DNA of 64,000 bases, from the NCBI GenBank assembly GCA_029779435.1, contig JAKPAM010000008.1:1-64000 (forward strand). The letters run 5' to 3'. The stretch's first letter is position 1. Each line of letters opens with the position of its first letter. The notes below the pieces were generated by a model. The model searched no databases. It was not told the DNA's origin and saw only the letters and a program-made list of their open reading frames with translations. The position numbers and the translations under genes were made by a program. Origin of the DNA: Pseudomonadota bacterium. Its GTDB lineage: Bacteria > Pseudomonadota > Gammaproteobacteria > Burkholderiales > Burkholderiaceae_E. Shown here one piece after another: positions 20,282 to 29,036 of this stretch.

Positions 20282-21571
20282 TCAGCGCGCCGCCGCCTTC
20301 AGCGCCTGGTCCAGGTCGGCGAGCAGGTCGTCGATGTGCTCGATGCCGACCGACAACCGCACCGTATCGACGGTCACGCCCGCCTTGCGCAGCTCCTCCT
20401 CGTTCAACTGGCGGTGCGTCGTCGAGGCCGGATGCGTGGCCAGCGAGCGCACGTCGCCGATGTTCACCAGCCGCACGAACAGGCCCAACGCATCGAGGAA
20501 GCGCTCGCCGGCCTCGCGGCCGCCCTTCAGGCCGAAGGTCAGCACGCCCGACCCGCGGCCCTTCAGGTACTTCTGCGCCAGCTCGTGCTCAGGCTGCCCG
20601 GGCAGCGCCGCGTAGTTGACCCACGATACGTCGTCGCGCGCATCGAGGAACTTCGCGATCGCCAGCGTGTTGTCACAGATTCGTTCCATCCGCAGCGCCA
20701 GCGTCTCGATGCCTTGCAGGATCAGGAACGCGTTGAACGGCGACAGCGCCGCGCCGGTGTTGCGCAGCGGCACGACACGCGCGCGGCCGATATAAGCGGC
20801 CGGACCCAGCGCCTCGGTGTAGACGACGCCGTGATAGCTGACGTCCGGCTCGTTCAAGCGCTTGAACCGCGCCTTGTGCTGCGCCCACGGAAACTTGCCG
20901 CTGTCGACGATCGCGCCGGCCAGGCTCGTGCCATGCCCGCCCATGTACTTGGACAGCGAATGCACGACGATGTCGGCGCCGTGCTCGATCGGACGCAGCA
21001 GGTACGGCGACGGTACCGTGTTGTCGACGATCAGCGGCACGCCGTGCGCGTGCGCGATCCTTGCGATCTCTGCGATGTCGGTGATGTTGCCCCGCGGATT
21101 GCCGATCGATTCGACGAACACCGCCTTGGTCCGGTCATCGATCAGCCGCCCGAACGCTTCCGGGTCGCGGTAGTCGGCAAAGCGTGTCTCGATGCCGAAC
21201 TGCGGCAGCGTATGCGCGAACAGGTTGTACGTGCCGCCGTACAGCGCGCTCGACGACACGATGTTGTCGCCGGCTTCGGTGATCGTCTGGATCGCGTAGG
21301 TGACCGCCGACTGGCCCGATGCCAGCGCCAGCGCGCCGATGCCGCCCTCCAGCGCCGCGACCCGCTGTTCGAGCACGTCGGTCGTCGGATTCATGATCCG
21401 CGTATAGATGTTGCCCGGCACCTTCAGGTCGAACAGGTCGGCGCCGTGCTGCGCGCTGTCGAACGCGTAGGCGACCGTCTGGTAGATCGGCACCGCCACG
21501 GCCTTGGTCGTCGGCTCGGGCGAATAGCCGGCATGCACCGACAGGGTCTCGAATTTCCAGTTCTGCTGCAT
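20282..21571 (-). CDS. metY: O-acetylhomoserine aminocarboxypropyltransferase (sulfhydrylase)
   Basis: MQQNWKFETLSVHAGYSPEPTTKAVAVPIYQTVAYAFDSAQHGADLF...; Cys/Met-metabolism PLP enzyme, SLSKYMGGHGTSL. Confidence 0.93.
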   Translation of the reverse strand: MQQNWKFETLSVHAGYSPEPTTKAVAVPIYQTVAYAFDSAQHGADLFDLKVPGNIYTRIMNPTTDVLEQRVAALEGGIGALALASGQSAVTYAIQTITEAGDNIVSSSALYGGTYNLFAHTLPQFGIETRFADYRDPEAFGRLIDDRTKAVFVESIGNPRGNITDIAEIARIAHAHGVPLIVDNTVPSPYLLRPIEHGADIVVHSLSKYMGGHGTSLAGAIVDSGKFPWAQHKARFKRLNEPDVSYHGVVYTEALGPAAYIGRARVVPLRNTGAALSPFNAFLILQGIETLALRMERICDNTLAIAKFLDARDDVSWVNYAALPGQPEHELAQKYLKGRGSGVLTFGLKGGREAGERFLDALGLFVRLVNIGDVRSLATHPASTTHRQLNEEELRKAGVTVDTVRLSVGIEHIDDLLADLDQALKAAAR

Positions 21572-21880
21572 GAGGTCTCCTGGTAGGGATGATGAGGGGA
21601 CGAGCGGATCGGATCCTCGGTCAGGATAACCCGATCGATCGATCCGGCGGCCACGGCGGCCAGCATATGCGTAACGGCTGGCGATCGCATGGCGGACCGG
21701 TGCGCATCCCTGCCAAGAATTCGTCGCATGGTTATCGATCCGGCGGCGATTTGCTTATCAGAAGATCGCGGAAGGCGGATCGCCGGCCGCGGCTTAACAT
21801 CGGCGCTCCGATCAGGCGCCGATGCAGCCCTCTTGCGGCCGGACGACCCGATCCCGCCGAACCCACCCCGATATCCCGTC

Positions 21881-22456
21881 ATGTCCGATCGATTGAACGT
21901 GATCGCCGTCTCCGGCAGCCCGAACCACCCGTCGAAGACCGACACGCTGCTGGCCGCGGTGATCGCCGAACTGGGGTCGAAACGCCCGCTAAACGCCCGC
22001 TCGGTGCGCCTGTCGGCGCTACACCCAGACCTCGGCGCGACGCTGCAACGCCCCGGCGCCTCGTACAAGGTGGCCGAAGCGCTGGAACTGATCGAGAGCG
22101 CCGATCTGCTGGTGGTCGGCACGCCGGTCTATCGAGGCGCGTACAGCGGCCTGTTCAAGCACCTGTTCGACCTCGTGCACCAGGACGCGCTGCGATCCAA
22201 GCCGGTGCTGCTGGTCGCGACCGGGGGCAGCGAGCGCCACTCGCTGGTCCTGGACCATCAGTTGCGGCCGCTGTTCGCGTTCTTCCGGTCGCTGCCGCTG
22301 CCGCTCGGCGTCTACGGCACGGACGGCGACTTCGCGGACGGCCGGATCGCCAGCGACGCCTTGTCGGCGCGCATCGCATTGGCCGTGCAGTATGCGTTGC
22401 CGTGGCTGACTGCACATCGCGCCGGACGGCCCGCACCGCTGAGGTTGTCCGCCTGA
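21881..22456 (+). CDS. NAD(P)H-dependent FMN reductase (MsuE/SsuE-like)
   Basis: MSDRLNVIAVSGSPNHPSKT...LLVVGTPVYRGAYSGLFKHLFDLVHQDALRSKPVLLVATGGSERHSL. Confidence 0.88.
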   Translation: MSDRLNVIAVSGSPNHPSKTDTLLAAVIAELGSKRPLNARSVRLSALHPDLGATLQRPGASYKVAEALELIESADLLVVGTPVYRGAYSGLFKHLFDLVHQDALRSKPVLLVATGGSERHSLVLDHQLRPLFAFFRSLPLPLGVYGTDGDFADGRIASDALSARIALAVQYALPWLTAHRAGRPAPLRLSA

Positions 22457-22479
22457 TCACCGGACGCTTCGAAGCGTTC

Positions 22480-23130
22480 TCAGCCGTTCGCCAGCAGGTT
22501 CGACGCGATGTTGATCGACAGCGCCAGGATCGCCAGGTTGAACAGGTATGACAGCAGCGCCTGCGCGAGCACGGTACGGCGCATCGTACGCGACGCGATC
22601 GCCACGTCCGCCGTCTGCTGCGCGACAGCGATCGTGAACGAAAAATACAGAAAGTCCCAGTAGTCGGGCTCGAGCCCGTCGTCCGGAAAGCGCAGCGCCG
22701 GCGGCTCCGGCTGCTGGTAGTACAGGTTCGCGTAGTGCATGCCGAAGATCAGCGCGTTGCCGAGCCACGCGCCGATGATCGTCGACACTGCCAGCGCGAC
22801 GCCCGGCGTGCCTTGCTGCGCCTTGGACAGCAGCAGTTCGAACACGATCGCCGCCAGGCTCATCACCGGCCCGATCGCCACCAGCGCCAGGTCGACCCAG
22901 CCGCTGTCATCGACCAGCTCGGCGCGGTAGCGCACGCCCTGCACGTCGGCGCGCGCCATCAGCACGGCCAGGCAGGCCAGGTAGAACCAACTGCCGACGT
23001 TCCAGCCCAGCAATACGCGGCTGACCGGCGTCCACGCCGACGGCGACGCCGCGCCGGCCAGTCCGCCGATCAGCATCGACAGCGTCAACCACGGGCGACT
23101 GGTGATCAGGTTCGCGGAACGGCGGAGCAT
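22480..23130 (-). CDS. DUF1345-family membrane protein
   Basis: GLEPDYWDFLYFSFTIAVAQQTADVAIASRTMRRTVLAQALLSYLFNLAILALSINIA. Confidence 0.85.
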   Translation of the reverse strand: MLRRSANLITSRPWLTLSMLIGGLAGAASPSAWTPVSRVLLGWNVGSWFYLACLAVLMARADVQGVRYRAELVDDSGWVDLALVAIGPVMSLAAIVFELLLSKAQQGTPGVALAVSTIIGAWLGNALIFGMHYANLYYQQPEPPALRFPDDGLEPDYWDFLYFSFTIAVAQQTADVAIASRTMRRTVLAQALLSYLFNLAILALSINIASNLLANG

Positions 23131-23247
23131 CGCGCGAGTCTACCGCGCCATCGACGAGCGGGGCCAACCCGCGCGGGCCGGTGCGGCGCGCGGATATGAG
23201 ACGATTCCGCCATCGTCCGGACCGACCGACTCAGGAGAAAACGACCG

Positions 23248-23619
23248 ATGTTCGTTGTTCGCCGCACCCCGGCCCCTTGCCGGCCCCGCCGATTCACCGT
23301 CGCCCACGCGCTGGCCGCCGCCGCCGTTCTGGCCGCGAGTCCCGCGCTGGCCCAAGCGCCGCTGCCGAAGTCATCGGCCGCGCTCACCAAGGAAGTGACC
23401 GACGCCTGCATCAAGGCCAGCGACCTGCATCGCGCACGGGCGGCCGGCAAGCCGATCGAGTTCGAAGACCAGATCGGCATGACGGCGCTGCTGATCGAAG
23501 GCGACGTGATGCTGTCGCGGACCAAGTCGCGCAAGGGACGCGTGCTGTGCCTGTTCGACAAGGTCACGCGTAATCCGTTCATCGGCGACGCGACCGGATT
23601 GATCACGACCCGGCGTTGA
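23248..23619 (+). CDS. Hypothetical exported protein
   Basis: ORF with signal peptide (AHALAAAAVLAASPALAQ); no recognised domain. Confidence 0.65.
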   Translation: MFVVRRTPAPCRPRRFTVAHALAAAAVLAASPALAQAPLPKSSAALTKEVTDACIKASDLHRARAAGKPIEFEDQIGMTALLIEGDVMLSRTKSRKGRVLCLFDKVTRNPFIGDATGLITTRR

Positions 23620-23641
23620 TCGGGGCGCGCCAATGACGAAG

Positions 23642-23662
23642 GGCCCGCACGAGGCGGGCCCA
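23642..23662. terminator. GC-rich hairpin between converging genes
   Basis: GGGCCCGC-ACGA-GGCGGGCCC between the 23248..23619 and hsp20 stops; no clear T-tract. Confidence 0.5.
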
Positions 23663-23709
23663 TGGATGTCGACGCCCAGGCGTGGGCGTCGATGCGGTAC
23701 GGGAGCCGG

Positions 23710-24162
23710 TCAGGCGGCCTGGCGGTCCAGCACCTGGACGTTGGTGCCGTCGATCGGCACGCGGCGCGGTTTCATCGCCTCGGGAACCTCGCGCACCAGA
23801 TCGATGTTCAGCAGGCCGTTCTCGAACGACGCGCCCACGACCTTGACGTGCTCGGCCAGTTGGAAGCGGTGCTCGAAATCACGGGTACCGATGCCACGAT
23901 GCAGGAAGGTGCGCTGCTTGTCTTCGCGCTGCTTGCGACCAGTGACCTTCAGGCCTTCGTTCTCGACCTCGATGTCGAGTTCGGACCGTTCGAAGCCGGC
24001 GACGGCCATCGTGATCCGGTACTGGTTCTCGCCCGACAGTTCGATGTTGTAGGGCGGATAGCTCGGCTGGGCATCGTTGCGCAGCGTCGCGTCGAGCAGG
24101 TTCGCGAAGCGGTCGAAGCCGATGGCCGAACGATACAGGGGAGCGAAATCGTAAGTACGCAT
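23710..24162 (-). CDS. Small heat shock protein Hsp20 (IbpA-type)
   Basis: MRTYDFAPLYRSAIGFDRFANLLDA...YPPYNIELSGENQYRITMAVAGFERSELDIEVE. Confidence 0.95.
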   Translation of the reverse strand: MRTYDFAPLYRSAIGFDRFANLLDATLRNDAQPSYPPYNIELSGENQYRITMAVAGFERSELDIEVENEGLKVTGRKQREDKQRTFLHRGIGTRDFEHRFQLAEHVKVVGASFENGLLNIDLVREVPEAMKPRRVPIDGTNVQVLDRQAA

Positions 24163-24195
24163 GGTCCTATCCTCTTAGTCGATCAAGCGATATGG
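24163..24195 (-). promoter_or_regulatory. Candidate ROSE-like RNA thermometer hairpin masking the hsp20 Shine-Dalgarno
   Basis: mRNA 5'-CACCAUAUCGCUUGAUCGACUAAGAGGAUAGGACC-AUG. UAUCGCU (24192-24186) can pair with AGGAUA (24173-24168) leaving one bulged G, as in the UYGCU/AGGA core of ROSE elements. Confidence 0.6.
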
Positions 24196-24232
24196 TGTTT
24201 GCACGGGCCCGGCGTCGGCGCCCGTGTCTCCA

Positions 24233-24260
24233 ACATAGGATCGCCAGCAAAGGTTTCAAG
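24233..24260 (-). promoter_or_regulatory. Sigma-32 (heat-shock) promoter
   Basis: Minus strand CTTGAAA (-35) - 14 nt - CCTATGT (-10; consensus CCCATNT, one mismatch), about 70 nt upstream of the hsp20 start. Confidence 0.75.
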
Positions 24261-24396
24261 CCCCTTTTTTTTGTCTTTTTTGCGACCTGCTCCGATCCTG
24301 GCTTCTGTCTTGGCTCCGCTCTCGTCCTGACGATTCCCCCGTTCCTCTCCCCCGGTCTTACTCCCCCCGTTCTTCTCCCGAAAGCGCACTAATCCG

Positions 24397-25602
24397 ATGG
24401 CCCGACGACGCCGCAATCCGCTCCTCGCCACGCTGGACGCGATGACCCGCGGCGCGCTGCGCGCGCAACGGGCCGCCCGCAAGAACCCGCTAGCCGTCGC
24501 CGCCGAACGCGCGGCACGCAAGGCCGCCAAACAGGCGGCCCATCAGGCCCGGAAGCAGATCCGCCAGGCAGGCAAGCAGTGGCGCCAGGCGACCGGGCAG
24601 GCGATCGACGCCACACGACAGGCCGGGCAGCGGCAGGCCCGGCATGCCGCCGACCTCGCCCGCCAGACGCTGACCGGCGTGCTGACGCCGGTTGCCGCGC
24701 CACCCGCGACCGCCGGCGGCCGCTGGACCGAAGGTGGCTGGACCGTGGGATCGCTGGCCGGCCGGCGCTATCGGCTGTTCTGCCCCGACGGCCTCTCTGC
24801 GCGGGCGCCTGTGCCGCTGCTGGTCCTGCTGCATGGCTGCAGCCAGGACAGCGCGTGCTTTGCCACGAGCACGCGCGTCGCGCGGCTCGCCTGCCGCCAG
24901 CGGTTCATCGCGCTGCTGCCCGAGCAGCCCTCCCAAGCCAACGTGCAGCGCTGCTGGAACTGGTTCCGCGGCGGCACCTTCGTGGCCGCCGAATCGGCGC
25001 GGATCATGCGGATCGTCGAGCACGTCGCGCAGGCCCAGCCGGTCGATCCCGACCGCATCCACGTGCTGGGCCTGTCGGCCGGCGCGGCGATGGCGACCAC
25101 GCTGGCGCTGCGCCATCCTGACCGGATCCGGGCGGTCGCCAGCCATTCGGGCCCGTTGCCGTTCAGCGCCCGCAACGCCGCCGACGCGGCCCGATCGATG
25201 CGCGGCCATCCGAAGATCGATGTGGCGGCAGCCCGGGCCGTGCTACGGGGCCGGTGCCCGCCGCCGCTGCTGATCCTGCAAGGCGACCGGGACGGGGTCA
25301 TCGACGCCCGCAATGCCGAGCATCTGGCCGCGCTGTGGCTGGCCGCGCACCCGGCCGCGGACGATGGCGCCACCATTGCGCCGCGCTCGATACGGACGCA
25401 GCAGCGTGGTACCCGTCATCCAATGCGTATCACCGACTGGTCCACCCCGTCCGCAGCGCGCGGCCGGATGCCGTACGTGCGGCTCGTCCATATCGAGGGG
25501 CTCGGCCATGCCTGGAGCGGCGGCGCGGCCCGCCAGGCGTTTTCGGACCCAAAAGGGCCGGATGCATTGAAGCTGGCCTGGCAGTTCTTCAGTAAGCCCT
25601 GA
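24397..25602 (+). CDS. PHB depolymerase family esterase with basic Ala/Arg/Gln-rich N-terminus
   Basis: RYRLFCPDGLSARAPVPLLVLLHGCSQDSACFATSTRVARLACRQRFIALLPEQPSQANVQRCWNWF; nucleophile elbow GLSAGAAM. Confidence 0.9.
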   Translation: MARRRRNPLLATLDAMTRGALRAQRAARKNPLAVAAERAARKAAKQAAHQARKQIRQAGKQWRQATGQAIDATRQAGQRQARHAADLARQTLTGVLTPVAAPPATAGGRWTEGGWTVGSLAGRRYRLFCPDGLSARAPVPLLVLLHGCSQDSACFATSTRVARLACRQRFIALLPEQPSQANVQRCWNWFRGGTFVAAESARIMRIVEHVAQAQPVDPDRIHVLGLSAGAAMATTLALRHPDRIRAVASHSGPLPFSARNAADAARSMRGHPKIDVAAARAVLRGRCPPPLLILQGDRDGVIDARNAEHLAALWLAAHPAADDGATIAPRSIRTQQRGTRHPMRITDWSTPSAARGRMPYVRLVHIEGLGHAWSGGAARQAFSDPKGPDALKLAWQFFSKP

Positions 25603-25737
25603 GGCCGATCACAACGGAGGAAAGCGGACGAGTGGCCAGCCCTGTATCGTGTCGGCTCCGAGGCAAGCTACATCCACACCACCAGAACGGAAGCGGGGAG
25701 TGCAGGGAGAGCGGTGGCTATTAAAGGATGACGGGCA

Positions 25738-26205
25738 ATGAGCAACACGACGACTGTTGCGCAGACGGACGCCATCGTGGCGATGAACAAGCATGGCGAC
25801 CCGACCGAAGTCGAGTGGGAGGCAAGTGCGCGTCTGAAGACCTGTTCCGAGCTGGAATTCGGCCTGTTGGACGCCAATTACAGAACGATCCCGGGACTCA
25901 CTGTCCAGTTGGCGATCAACCGACTGATGAAGGCGCGCGTGGAGCACTGGAAGCTCACATTATTTCAGCGTGAGTATGGGCTCACTCGTCGTGCATATCA
26001 ATTGGATCTGAACTGGCGTCCCGGGCTCAGGCCCGGCGACCATGCCTATTCGCATATCCACTACGGGAACGATCGATCGCGGCCAGTACCCGACGACTGG
26101 ATGGCTTGGACCTTTCCACGAGCCTATGAGTTCTTCTGTGGGCAAGTTAGACTGATCTCGCCGCCAGTCGAGCATCCGGACCACGCATTCAGACTGAAAC
26201 CATGA
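25738..26205 (+). CDS. Hypothetical protein, operonic partner of the DUF1828-like protein
   Basis: 155-aa ORF; stop overlaps the next start (ATGA). Features such as GDHAYSHIHYGND...YEFFCGQV only weakly recall TumE-like proteins. Confidence 0.6.
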   Translation: MSNTTTVAQTDAIVAMNKHGDPTEVEWEASARLKTCSELEFGLLDANYRTIPGLTVQLAINRLMKARVEHWKLTLFQREYGLTRRAYQLDLNWRPGLRPGDHAYSHIHYGNDRSRPVPDDWMAWTFPRAYEFFCGQVRLISPPVEHPDHAFRLKP

Positions 26206-26933
26206 ACTGCGCCAATCTCATCGATTCACTTGGCTACCGTTGTGCGACGGTCGGCAATGTGACCGTTGTGAGCACGCCGTATCGAATGGCCTGCGGCTCA
26301 GGGATACCCGCGTATCTCGAACCGATCGGAGAACAGATCCACATCACCGACGAAGGCGAGATCCTGTTCGCCATCATGGCGAGTGGAATCAAGCTTAGGA
26401 CACTCCGCTCGACCCAGGGGATTCGCAATATCCTGAAGAAGTACGACGTCAATTTGAACGAAGCGGGCGTTATAGAGACGATCTGCCCTGTCGATGCGTT
26501 GACCGAAGGGTATCAACGCTTCATCGCAGGCTGTTTGGCTGTGGCCGAGTGGCAGCGCGACTCTTTCGCACGTGGCGACGAGGCACGGCTCGAAGATGAC
26601 GTGAAGGCAATTTTGCGCTTGCGGGATGAACGCCTGGAAGAGCACCCCGAGCCGGTCACGGGCCTTTCCGGAAAACGTCACCACTTCGCCTTCTCTCAAG
26701 GCGGGGTTCTGATCGATTGCGTATCTGTCCATCAGACAGCGATTGCACACGAGGCCCGCAAGTTGCTCGACGTCCGGAACCGCGCGTCGAATCATGATTT
26801 GGATATCGAGATTGTCATTGACGACCGCAGGGCGGACCCGAAGGCAGCCAGAGAAGAAGCTTCGGTCCTGAGCAGTCTCGCGCCAACAGTGATGTTCACG
26901 AAGTTGGCCAAAAACGTGAGTCGCGCTCACTGA
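26202..26933 (+). CDS. DUF1828/DUF1829-like protein
   Basis: GSGIPAYLEPIGEQIHITDEGEILFAIMASGIKL fits the DUF1828 pattern (start-codon overlap with upstream gene); C-terminal part fits DUF1829. Confidence 0.65.
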   Translation: MNCANLIDSLGYRCATVGNVTVVSTPYRMACGSGIPAYLEPIGEQIHITDEGEILFAIMASGIKLRTLRSTQGIRNILKKYDVNLNEAGVIETICPVDALTEGYQRFIAGCLAVAEWQRDSFARGDEARLEDDVKAILRLRDERLEEHPEPVTGLSGKRHHFAFSQGGVLIDCVSVHQTAIAHEARKLLDVRNRASNHDLDIEIVIDDRRADPKAAREEASVLSSLAPTVMFTKLAKNVSRAH

Positions 26934-26936
26934 CCC

Positions 26937-27240
26937 CAGGCCTTCAGCGCTTCGTCGCGATTCTCGATTCGCTGCTCGAACAGGGCAATCTGCCGGCCGG
27001 CGAACTGGCGTTCGATATCGGTCTGACCAGGTAGGCAGAACTGGACCAGATGCGGTCCCTGCGACACCTCGTTACGCGAGAACGTCAGCTTCGATTCGAT
27101 GTCGAAGCCAACCGCCCGCTCAGCGCCCAGCGCTTGCATCGCGCGCTGCGCGCAGCATGTCGGACATCCGACAGGCATACCGTGTGCGGATCGCCGTGCT
27201 ACCACGGCTGGCGCTGCAACCCCTAAAATGCGAACCATTC
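26937..27240 (-). pseudogene. Possible truncated 3'-5' exonuclease remnant
   Basis: AVGFDIESKLTFSRNEVSQGPHLVQFCLPGQT resembles the first exonuclease motif, then stops early after the 3' part diverges. Confidence 0.4.
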
Positions 27241-27246
27241 GTATTT
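27226..27246 (+). promoter_or_regulatory. Fur-box-like inverted repeat upstream of fecI-like gene
   Basis: AAATGCGAA-CC-ATTCGTATTT imperfect palindrome. Confidence 0.5.
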
Positions 27247-27291
27247 CAGCATCCTCATCGCGCCGGCACCGGCGCGGAAGGCGAGAACACC

Positions 27292-27813
27292 GTGCCGCCG
27301 ATCGGATCGACGCTCCATCACCAGGTCGAAGGACTGTATGCCGCGCATCACGGCTGGTTGCGCGGCTGGCTTCGCAAGCGGCTCGGCGACGCGCACCAGG
27401 CGGCCGACCTGGCTCATGACGCATTCGTGCGTGTGCTCGCGCATGACGACGCGCTGTCGATCCGCGAGCCGCGTGCGTTCCTGGCGACCATCGCCCAACG
27501 GCTGCTGATCAACCACTGGCGGCGCCAGCAGATCGAGGCAGCGCTGCTGGCGGCGCTGGCCGAGCGGCCCGAAACCTGGGTGCCATCCGAGGAAGCGCGC
27601 GCGATCGTCGTCGAGACGCTGCTCGAGATCGACGCGCTGCTCGACGGCCTGCCTCGCCCAGTCAAGCGGGTGTTCCTGCTGTCGCAGCTAGACGGACTGC
27701 GACATGCCGAGATCGCCGCCGAGATGGGCATCTCGATGGCGACGGTCAAGCGCTATCTGACGCGTGCCGCGCAGCAATGCTATTTCGGCGGCACGGCGGT
27801 TGCCGATCGATGA
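27292..27813 (+). CDS. FecI-like ECF sigma factor
   Basis: GTG start; LYAAHHGWLRGWLRKRLGDAHQAADLAHDAFVRVL and GLRHAEIAAEMGISMATVKRYLTRA. Confidence 0.92.
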   Translation: MPPIGSTLHHQVEGLYAAHHGWLRGWLRKRLGDAHQAADLAHDAFVRVLAHDDALSIREPRAFLATIAQRLLINHWRRQQIEAALLAALAERPETWVPSEEARAIVVETLLEIDALLDGLPRPVKRVFLLSQLDGLRHAEIAAEMGISMATVKRYLTRAAQQCYFGGTAVADR

Positions 27814-28838
27814 ACGCGATGCCGAACGCGATGCCGAATGCCGATCCGATCACGCCGCTGCCGGCCGGCGTCGCGCGACGCGCGGTCGAGTGGCTGGTCG
27901 AGTTGTCGGACCGGGAGCTTCCCGCCGAACGCTGGGCCGCATGGCGAAGCTGGCGCGATGCGCACCCCGACCACGAGCGCGCATGGCAAAGGATCGAGAC
28001 GGTCAACGGCCGGCTGCGCGAGTTGGGCCGGCCGATGCCGGCTGACCTGGCGCGGACCGCGCTGCTGGCGCCGGATTCGCCGGCGCGCCGTCGCGTCATC
28101 GGATCGCTGGTGCTGCTGGTCTTCGGCGGCGGCGCGGCGTGGCGGCTGGAGCAAGTACCGGCCTGGCAAGCGCGGCATGCCGATCACCGCACGGCGATCG
28201 GCGAGACGCGGCGCATCGAACTGGCTGACGGTACGGTGCTGGTGCTGAACACCGATAGCGCCGCCGACGTGTCTTTGTCCGCCGACCAGCGGCGCGTGCG
28301 CTTGATCGCCGGCGAACTGCTGGTGACGACCGCGCGGGACCGGCGTCCGTTTCGCGTCGACACCCGCCACGGCGCCGCGCATGCGCTCGGCACGCGGTAC
28401 TCGGTCCGCGTCGACGACGGCGGCACCGACGTCGCGGTATTCGACGGCGCCGTGCGCGTCGAGCCGCGGCGCGCGACCGCGTCCGCGCGCTTGCTCGGCG
28501 CCGGCCAGCGCGCGCGCTTCGATGACGACGGTGCCGAGCCGACTTCGCCGGCCTCCACCGACGCGATCGCATGGGCCGACGGCATCCTCGTCGTGCGCGG
28601 CATGCGCGTCGACGCGCTGCTGTCCGAACTCGGCCGCTACCTGCCGCTGGCGCTGAGCTGCGATCCGTCGGTCGCCGGCCTGCGCGTCTCCGGCAGTTTC
28701 CCGATCGCCGATCCCGACAAGGCGCTGCAGACGCTGACGACGATGCTGTCGCTGCGTTCGCAGCGACAAACGGCGCGCTGGCCGTGGCAGCGCGACACGC
28801 TACGGCTGGTCGCCGATCCTGCGCGGAAACCCACGTGA
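27810..28838 (+). CDS. FecR-like anti-sigma/regulator
   Basis: ATGA overlap with sigma factor; RAVEWLVELSDRELPAERWAAWRSWRDAHPDHERAWQR and FecR domain (TRRIELADGTVLVLNTDSAADV). Confidence 0.92.
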   Translation: MNAMPNAMPNADPITPLPAGVARRAVEWLVELSDRELPAERWAAWRSWRDAHPDHERAWQRIETVNGRLRELGRPMPADLARTALLAPDSPARRRVIGSLVLLVFGGGAAWRLEQVPAWQARHADHRTAIGETRRIELADGTVLVLNTDSAADVSLSADQRRVRLIAGELLVTTARDRRPFRVDTRHGAAHALGTRYSVRVDDGGTDVAVFDGAVRVEPRRATASARLLGAGQRARFDDDGAEPTSPASTDAIAWADGILVVRGMRVDALLSELGRYLPLALSCDPSVAGLRVSGSFPIADPDKALQTLTTMLSLRSQRQTARWPWQRDTLRLVADPARKPT

Positions 28839-29036
28839 ACTTGGCGAGGCAGCTACCGCAGGCTATATCAGGCCAAAAGACCCGAACAACGGCACTAAAT
28901 TCGCGGCGTACATTCCATATCGGGCCTGAGCCCAGCGCCATCGATCCCATGATGCCCCTCGGGTGAGCCGTTTTCCGATCTCGCTTGTCTTTGAAGACGA
29001 AGCGTCATTTTCTTCATCGACCGAGCAGGAGCGGAT

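Noticed and set aside
24165-24240. TCCTAT (24240-24235, minus strand) complementary to AUAGGA near the hsp20 SD, considered as the thermometer stem
   Set aside because: That TCCTAT overlaps the predicted sigma-32 -10 box and would not be transcribed; the local UAUCGCU/AGGAUA pairing is a better model.
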